Positions 57,191 through 64,000 of a DNA stretch of 64,000 nucleotides are shown piece after piece. The translations under genes were made by a program, and so were the position numbers. The notes below the pieces were generated by a model. It worked only from the letters and a program-made list of their open reading frames with translations. It was not told the origin of the DNA and did no database searches. The DNA lies in assembly GCA_954871525.1 (NCBI GenBank), contig OX940869.1, positions 14,873,001-14,937,000 of the forward strand, read 5' to 3'. The number at the start of each line of letters is the position of its first letter. Within the stretch, counting starts at the first letter, position 1. The DNA is from Parietaria judaica (taxonomy: Eukaryota; Streptophyta; Magnoliopsida; Rosales; Urticaceae).

Positions 57191-57936
57191 TCGGCCGAAG
57201 AGATTTCACTTCGTGGTATCTAAACCACCTCGACTTCGTCGAATTGAGAGATCAGATCCTTGACCACTGCGAGGTATTTTTCCATGCGATCGTCCCTTGT
57301 GGTGTACTCGCCACTGATTTGGCTAGTGACAAATTTAGAGTCCGAATGGGCCCTGACTTTTCGGGCTCCGGCTACCTTTGCCAGTTTTAACCTTGCTATC
57401 AGTGCCTCATACTCCGTCTCGTTATTTGTGGCATGGAATCTTAGCCGGAAACACTGTTCCAAGACCTCTCCGGTTGGGGAAATCAAGCGTATCCCTATTC
57501 CGGATCCGCCCATATTTGATGCCCTATCCACTTTGAGACGCCATTCTTCATTCCTTTTCTCTCCTGTTGGGTCTTCCATTGGGAGTTCGATCAGGAAATC
57601 AGCTAGCACTTGGGATTTAGCACATGTTCAAATTTTATATTCGATGTCGAACTCGCTTAATTCGACAGCCCACTTGGTCAGTCATCCCGACTGATTTGGG
57701 CTATGGAGGATTACCCTTAGGGGTCAAGTCGTCATTACCAAGATGGTATGAGACTAGAAGTACGGCCGGACTTTTCGTGCCGAGGTTATCATAGCTAAAG
57801 CTAATTTTTCCATGGCGGGGTATCTAATTTCTGCGTCCTCCAGCGACTTACTGACGTAGAAAATAGGTTTTTGTTCACCTCTATCTTCTCGAACGATTAC
57901 GCTGCTGACGGTCGAGGGAGATACTGCTAGGTATAA
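57191..57936 (-). pseudogene. Tat copy 2 RNase H and archaeal-type RNase H
   Basis: RNase H resumes at the left of the solo LTR with AVSPSTVSSVIVREDRGEQK, PIFYVSKSLEDAEIRYP, then stops near 57750 and 57718. The archaeal-type domain reads WRLKVDRASNMGGSGIGI, ATNNETEYEALIARL, AHSDSKFVTSQISGEY and SSADALAGLAS. Here the first Asp of the second domain is kept (VDR), unlike Tat copy 1. A stop interrupts it at 57220-57222. Confidence 0.82.
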
Positions 57937-57941
57937 CAGTA

Positions 57942-60684
57942 TGTTGGGAATCACGTCTCGGATTCCTTGAAAATTATCACGAATTGTACCTCCGAACCGT
58001 CCGGGTAACATTTAAAAATTAATTTAAAGCGGAATAACTTGTTATCCGTCCAACGGTCCGGATATCGGATAATAACCATTTCACAAGATCTGATAAATAT
58101 TATGTAATTTAATATTCATATATCATTATTAATAATCTAGTCATAATAGGAAATAAATAGAAAGCAGTAAATGGTTGCATTTATTAAACCAATGCATAAG
58201 GCCGTACCTCTATTGACGACTTCCGGCTGCGCGTTCTGAATCGGGCAGGGCTCCGCCGGTGCTGAGGGAAACTCCCGTGATCTTTCGGGATATTCTCCTG
58301 GAATCCTCATACCGAAGCGTGGGTTTCGCCGGCAGGACTCCGTCGCAAAATTTTAACTGATGGTTCTTTTTAAGCTTCCGGAGAAATAGTCTCCTAAGCC
58401 GAACCAGAAAAAGAGATCAGAGAGAAAATTCGCAGACCCTGAGGGAGAGGGAGAGTTCGAATTTTTCTCTGGGGAAAGGTGTGAAAAATGTGTAGAATGA
58501 GCCTCCTATTTATAGGCTCAAACCGTAACCGAATTGGAGAAATTCCCTCCCTAATTTCGAATTTAATATATATAAATATAATTAATTATCTTAATCCAAT
58601 GGTCCAGATTTAATATCATCTAAATCCAATGGATATAATTAATTAGGGATTTAATTAAATAAGAAAGATTAGGATAAAATCAAAATCCAATCTTATCTTC
58701 TTATCTTTATAAAATTCAAATTATATATATATATATATATATTAAAATTCGAATTATCATCATCTAGATCCAACGGTTGAGATAAATCTTTAAACCGATC
58801 TAATGGATCAAATTAGTTTAGGATAAAATAAAATATAAAAATATTTATTAAAAACAATTTCGAATTTATCCATAAACCATAATTCGAAAAATATATAAAT
58901 AAATATAATTAATTAATTTTTCAATCCGACGGTAAAGATTAAATTTTAGACCGATCTAACGGATATAATTAATTATCCATAAACCAATATTAATTAACCA
59001 AGTTATTAATTTCGAATTTATCAATATCCTAATCCAACGGTTGATATTAAATCATAACCGATCCAATGGATAATATTGATTTTAGGGATTTGCTAAAATA
59101 CCAAAACATTTGGTACTTATGCCGCAAATTTGGAAAGACCAAATCATACCATTCGAATTTAGCTAGGGTTTCATATCATTAAACCCTAATTCGAATTTAC
59201 ACATATAAATATATATAAATATATATATTTTTATTTATAAATATAAATCTATTAATTATTAATTAATTATTAATAAGATATTAATAATTAAATCCAAATA
59301 ATTAAATTATATTAATATTTCCTTATCTCAATATCACACATTAAAATGTCATGGTGCCACACCATCATTTAAATTCGTGACATGTGATTTAATTTCAAAG
59401 TCTGTCGAACCGATCACAAACTTATAAAATCCATAAATCACTAACCGTAAGTCGAAATGACTTGGTTCAAAAAGCAAAGTTGCTTAGAATTTAATTTTCA
59501 ACAACATGGTGCTGATAGAAAATATAAATTCTAACTTTATTTTATCATTTAATTTCGTGTACCAAAATATGGTACTTTTGCCACGCTAACGATAAAACTA
59601 TCTGACGTCTGCCACAGACCTTTCAGTTTTATAAGTCAAGCCAAATGATTAAACATTATCTAGAATGTATTTTAATCACGTACGTATCATCCGTTACGGA
59701 GCTATCCTGGGGACCATGGACCCGTATCACTTAAGCTCCAACGAACTGCTAGTTGTTCGTCAAACCTCGAAGTGATTCCACTATAGACCCGAGGCTGCAC
59801 TCTTTAGTGATACGGTATATATTATTCCCTTTATAACAGCAGGGTGTCCATTGATACAATCAAATTCGGGTTATTGATCTTTCACTTGATGATCCACACA
59901 CGAGCAGGCGGTTTCTACTGTTATGCCCCTCATTGCATTTTCATCCTTGACTCAGTCAGTAATATTATGAGTAACCCACTTATAGTTTCGATTCATAAGT
60001 TGCGCACGGGTACCTCTCACTTCTCACCACCGACAATCAAGGGAATCATCATCACTCTGAAGAGAGCTGTGTGATGCCCATGTCTATGACCAAGCTACCC
60101 TTACTGCTGACTATCATGTTCCCAAAATAATAGTGTTGGGAACAGCGGTAATATTTCGTGTTCTTTAACGGTTAAATCAAAGAACAATCAAGCAAAGAGC
60201 TTGGACTCAAGATCACTCAGGACTTAGATCGAATATCCATTTGATCATCTACTAGTGACTCAACTCCAAGTTATCAGTGACGATCTTATATGATAACTTC
60301 CGGAGTTTAAGTCAGGTCCAGTCCAGTATGAAGACACTTCATACTTAATGCACTTCTAGTGAGTGTGACACACACAAAATCCAGAATAGGATTGTCACTT
60401 ACTCACATTAATGACCTTATACGATTAATGGGCTCCCACCCAGTTAATCAGGTCACAGACATTTTAGGTTCATTTATTATGATTATTAATTCTTCTTCAC
60501 ATTGACTCTGTTGTGATAATAATTCATAATTGCATCCTTTATGAACTAAGGATCAAACATTCTATTTTACTCTACCAGAAACTATAATAAGATTATCATA
60601 ATAAGTATCATATTTATTCAACGACTTGTCATAATCTTTTACAAATGGATAAAATATCTTGTTTAAGGACACATATGTCCAACA
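57942..60684 (-). repeat. Solo LTR, 2743 bp, TSD CAGTA
   Basis: Starts TGTTGGGAATCACGTC and ends CATATGTCCAACA, with TGTTGG/CCAACA termini. CAGTA is repeated exactly at 57937-57941 and 60685-60689. A TATA word on the minus strand (CCTATAAATAGG, 58506-58517) gives minus orientation. It interrupts the Tat copy 2 frame between TLL and LYLAVSP codons. Same family as 16661-19305 and 28598-29247. It contains many short AT-rich variants of ATCCAACGGT and no coding region. Confidence 0.9.
58506..58517 (-). promoter_or_regulatory. TATA box of the solo LTR
   Basis: CCTATAAATAGG on the minus strand is followed by a pyrimidine-rich leader with GAACTCTCCCTCTCCCTC. The same unit is seen in plus orientation at 28672. 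Confidence 0.6.
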
Positions 60685-60689
60685 CAGTA

Positions 60690-61760
60690 AGGTTCTCCCA
60701 TAATCGGACGGGACAGTACCGGTGGCGTTGACAGGCACCTTTTGAGGTCTCGGAATGTTTTTTCGCATTCTTTGGTCCATTCGAATTTTTTTGTTGCCCC
60801 TCAGGATCTTATAGAAAGGAAAACACTTGCCGTAGACCTCGATATGAACCGATTGAGTGCCGCTATCCTCCCAGTCAATCTCTGCATTTCCCGAACGGTC
60901 CTCGGGGAGGGCATGTTTAAGAGAGCTTTGATTTGATCCGGGTTGGCCTCTATTCCTCGTTGGGTTACCAAGTAAATGAGGAACTTTCCGGATGTTACTC
61001 CGAAAGTGCATATAGCGGGGTTGAGCTTCATTTGATACTTTCTGAGTATCGCGAAGCATTCTTCCAGGTGAGACACGTGGTCTGTAGCCTTGGTGGATTT
61101 TACGAGCATATCGTCGATGTAGACCTCCATTGTTTTACCGAGTTGCTCGGCAAACATTTGGTTGACCAACCGTTGATATGTTGCTCCCGCGTTCTTGAGT
61201 CCGAAGGGCATTACCTTATAGCAGTAAATTCCTCGGTCAGTCACGAACGCGGTTTTTTCTTGGTCCTCGGGGTGCATCAGGATCTTTTTATACCCCGAGA
61301 AGGCGTCCATAAAGGACAAGAGTTCGTGCCCGCGGGTTGCTTCCACTAACCGGTCTATGTGAGGCATAGGGAAGCTATCCTTGGGACACGCTTTGTTCAG
61401 GTCGGTGAAGTCGATGCAGACTCTTGCCTTCCCGTTATTTTTCTTAACTACTATTGTGTTAGCTAATCAATCTGGGTATTTTACCTCCCTGATGGAGCTG
61501 GTCTTTAGTAGTTTTTCGACGTCATCATTTACCGCCTGGGCCCGGTCAGGTCCCAATTTTCTCCTTTTTTGCTTCACCGGCTTATGGCTCGGGTCCACGT
61601 TGAGGCGATGGGCGGTTATGCTCGGGTCGATTCCTGGCATGTCTTCATGGGACCATGCAAAACAGTCGTGGTTCCTTGTGAGGAATTTGATCAGCTTTTT
61701 TCTGACGTCATTGTCCAGGTTGACCCCGATTCCCACTTTATGGTCGGGATTCTGCGGAGC
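60690..61760 (-). pseudogene. Tat copy 2 reverse transcriptase
   Basis: Reads HDCFAWSHEDMPGIDPSIT, KRRKLGPDRAQAV and IREVKYPD, then a stop in place of Trp. ARVCIDFTDLNKACPKDSF, LLSFMDAFSGYKKIL (catalytic Asp), FGLKNAGATYQRLV and MEVYIDDMLVKS (YIDD) follow, then LVTQRGIEANPDQIKAL and LTGRIAALNRFISRS. The frame is lost near 60800 before the insertion. Confidence 0.87.
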
Positions 61761-61879
61761 GATTTAGACCTGGTGCGTCATTTCTAAATCCGGGCCTTCG
61801 TTATTGTCGACCCTTTCTTGGGCTGGATCTTTTTCCTCCACCGATATTAATTGTTATTGGTCAGTTTTTGGTGCTTTCG

Positions 61880-62520
61880 CCCTCGTTTAAGGCGTGTGTG
61901 ACATCCGAAATGACGTCATGTAGCAGATTCGGGCTTGTTTTTGGTTGCCCTTGACTTCTACAATTTTCCCATCCTCTCTAGGGAAGCGGATGGTTTGGTG
62001 GTAGGTAGATGGCACGGCTATCATCAGATGAATCCACGGTCTCCCGAAGATCATGTTGTAGGCCGTGGGGCAGTCTAGCACCAAGAAGTTTTTTATCTTG
62101 CCTACTCCACAGGCGACGATTGACAGTTTGACTATCCCCAAGGTATCGACCGTTTCACCATTGAAACTGGTAAGAGGGATGTTCCCCTATTGATTTCTGT
62201 GTCATCGATTCCTATCTTGCGTAAGCATGACAGGAAGATAACGTCTACTGAGCTACCATTGTCGACCAAAATTCTTTCGGACGCATAGCCGGAGACTAGA
62301 AGGGAGATGACTAGAGCGTCATTGTAAGGCCCGATCAGGGTCAAAGGTTCACTATCTTTGAAAGAGATCTCGTAGTCGGGCTCCTTCCGTGGGAGGACCA
62401 CCGGACCGGCCTTCAATCTCTTCTGGTGGGCATTGATGGAGTTGATCGAGTTCCCGTAGAACTGTGATCCTCCAACTATGGTATAGATTCTCCCGATGGC
62501 TTCTTCAGTCACCGGGTTCC
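61880..62520 (-). pseudogene. Tat copy 2 protease
   Basis: The aspartic protease motif ERILVDNGSSVDVIF is followed by a frameshift near 62140, then AYNMIFGRPWIHLMIAVPST. The GRPW-x-H...VPSTYHQ segment is a Tat-lineage signature. Confidence 0.8.
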
Positions 62521-64000
62521 TCTATATCTTCCGACTCCTGGTCGGTCTGCTCTTCCAGCATGAGGACTTTGCCTCGTTTGTTAGGAGGAGTGTCATAGCC
62601 TTTGGCCGGTTGCTTCTGCTCGGGTTTGGTGCCGCTGCCCTGACCACCGTTGGGTTGCTGGGCCTGCTCGGTGCGTTCTCCCTCCTACCTGAAGAAGTCC
62701 AACGGGAGATCTCCGAGCTCACCTCTAAGGTACTTATCGGCGAGACGGGCCCATAGGACCATACAATTTCTGGTATGGTGGCCATACCTCTGGTGGAATT
62801 TGCACCAGGCGCTCATGTCCCTGTTGTTGGGCGCCATATCCTTGCTCGGCTTCGGCTTCTTCCTCGGCCTCTGAGTTCAAATTGTAGACCTGATTTTGGG
62901 GGTGTGCTAGGCCCCGGGTTGGAATATTCCGTGCTAGAAATTCCCATCCTGGGGATTAGATCCCCTGATAGGAACGTGGTTCCTAAGACCCTTGAAGGTG
63001 GGTGGTTGCCCGTTTCTCGACTGAGATGGGTGTACCCCGGGCCTCGGTACGTTCGGGGGTGACCCAAACTTTCTCTTTAGAGCCTCATGTTCCTCATCGT
63101 GTTTGATCCAGTTGGATGCACGGTGAATCACGTCCTCTATTGAGGTGTACCGATTGACCAGTATGTCGGTCTTGAATCTAGAGTCGTACCACAGCCCGCT
63201 GGTCAGAGCGGCTATGGCAGTTTCATCCGCTAGCCCGTTGATTCGGACCATTTTTGCCTTGAACCTCGTCATGAAGTCCCTGAGAGGCTTATTTACCCTT
63301 TACTGCAGAGCATACAAATTGGCCACGGTGATCTCAGTTTCCATATCCATGGAAAAGTGTGAGAAAAACCATGGTTAGTTGATCGAAGCTATCGATCGAC
63401 CTTGGTTCTAACTTGGAGAACCATTCCATTGCTGCCCCTGTTAGCCCGTCCAGGTTAGCCCGTCCCATCGCAATTCGAAACGCCTTCAGGTGTACCTTCG
63501 GGTCAGTGGTTCCGTCGTACTTGGGCAGGTGAATCTGCCCGCCATGCCTCAATCGAGTGTCGGTGATAGCCGTCGAGAACGGAGTTCTCGTTGATTCTTC
63601 GACCAGGAGCTCGATTTCAGGGGCGCCAGATACTTCTCGGTGTACTTGGGAGTCCACTTTGGAGAGTCTCTCTCTCATCCGCTTCATGGTGCGTTTCAGA
63701 TCCTCCAGCTCGGAACTGTTTTGGGATGAAGGCTCAGCTTGAGTATGCTGAGGATACAAACCTGTGTGATCACCCTTTGTATGTTGAGGGTAGTTACTTG
63801 GTCCGTGAGGTGTGAGGTGGTTCGGGCTCTCTGCCCGAGATGGGCTCGAGATTCGAACTCCTATTAGGTGATTGCAAGATTGCTGGTAAGGTGTGTTCTG
63901 CCCGAGATCGGGCTGATCGGTTCCAAACGCGGGGGTTCGGAATCGGGGGGTGCCGTTGCGAGGTGGCGATGGCAACGCGCCCGTGGGTGAGTCCCTCGGT
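62521..64000 (-). pseudogene. Tat copy 2 gag
   Basis: The gag N-terminal region is a Pro/Ser/His-rich segment followed by LEDLKRTMKRMRERLSKV. The capsid-like region is LPKYDGTTDPKVHLKAF, then MEWFSKLEPRSIDSFDQL, LRDFMTRFKAKMVRINGLAD and ALTSGLWYDSRFKTDI. A zinc-knuckle-like CKFHQRYGHHTRNC occurs near 62770-62810. Stops or frameshifts lie near 63300, 62900 and 62695. The 5' end runs off or close to the window edge. Confidence 0.8.

Larger units (their letters stand above)
54500..64000 (-). mobile_element. Tat-lineage Ty3/gypsy element (Tat copy 2)
   Basis: Minus strand, running in from beyond the right edge: gag (63975 down), zinc knuckle, protease, RT, split RNase H, archaeal-type RNase H and integrase, stop at 55827, then an antisense ORF. 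The same lineage as Tat copy 1, but clearly a different, diverged copy. The 3' LTR is missing at the left, where it abuts a CACTA-like gene. The 5' LTR is outside the window. A solo LTR (57942-60684) splits the RNase H. Confidence 0.85.

Overview
This window is nuclear DNA of a flowering plant, most probably a eudicot. The evidence is two plant-specific transcription factor genes (an LBD/LOB-domain gene with one intron and a CYC/TB1-class TCP gene), GT-AG introns, long AT-rich spacers with (TA)n tracts, and several plant lineages of LTR retrotransposons and DNA transposons. No rRNA, tRNA, CRISPR or bacterial-type operon was seen. Most of the window is transposable-element (TE) DNA, much of it nested and broken.

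Layout. 1-2696: 3' end of a chromodomain-bearing Ty3/gypsy element (Tekay-like) with a 2.05-kb LTR. 2697-5607: spacer with a Mutator-like MITE that has a perfect 9-bp target duplication (4470-4728). 5608-7033: LBD23/24-like gene. 7267-11130: a palindrome built from two hAT transposase 3' ends, with a PIF/Harbinger element (8734-11095) inserted in one arm and a solo LTR (8828-10048) inserted in that. 11773-29967: an 18.2-kb SIRE/Maximus-type Ty1/copia element with matching AGAGT target duplications. Its RNase H is split by a 2.6-kb LTR (16661-19305). Its env-like ORF is split by a 5'-truncated minus-strand Tat-lineage Ty3/gypsy element (about 20905-28221). A third fragment of the same LTR family lies at 28598-29247. 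30872-31646 and 35740-36240 are two further solo LTRs; the second sits inside a tandem duplication upstream of the TCP gene (37074-37949). 37950-44192 is AT-rich spacer with a hAT MITE, an Emigrant-like MITE and a Mutator-like candidate.

44193-50580 looks like a CACTA-type region. It has a CACTACTACAAA end, GC-rich subterminal motifs, a minus-strand Transposase_24/Ulp1 pseudogene, and a divergently transcribed TNP2 fragment. A second CACTA-like end (52148) leads into a gene with a plant transposon protein domain. That gene runs into a second Tat-lineage element (about 54500-64000, minus strand), which carries a plus-strand antisense coiled-coil ORF downstream of pol and is interrupted by a 2.7-kb solo LTR (57942-60684).

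Functionally, only the LBD and TCP genes look like intact host genes. The TE genes all carry stops or frameshifts, except that some single domains stay open. Six insertions have exact 5-bp target duplications readable by eye, so their relative order can be worked out: palindrome, then PIF element, then solo LTR; and SIRE element, then LTR and Tat insertions.
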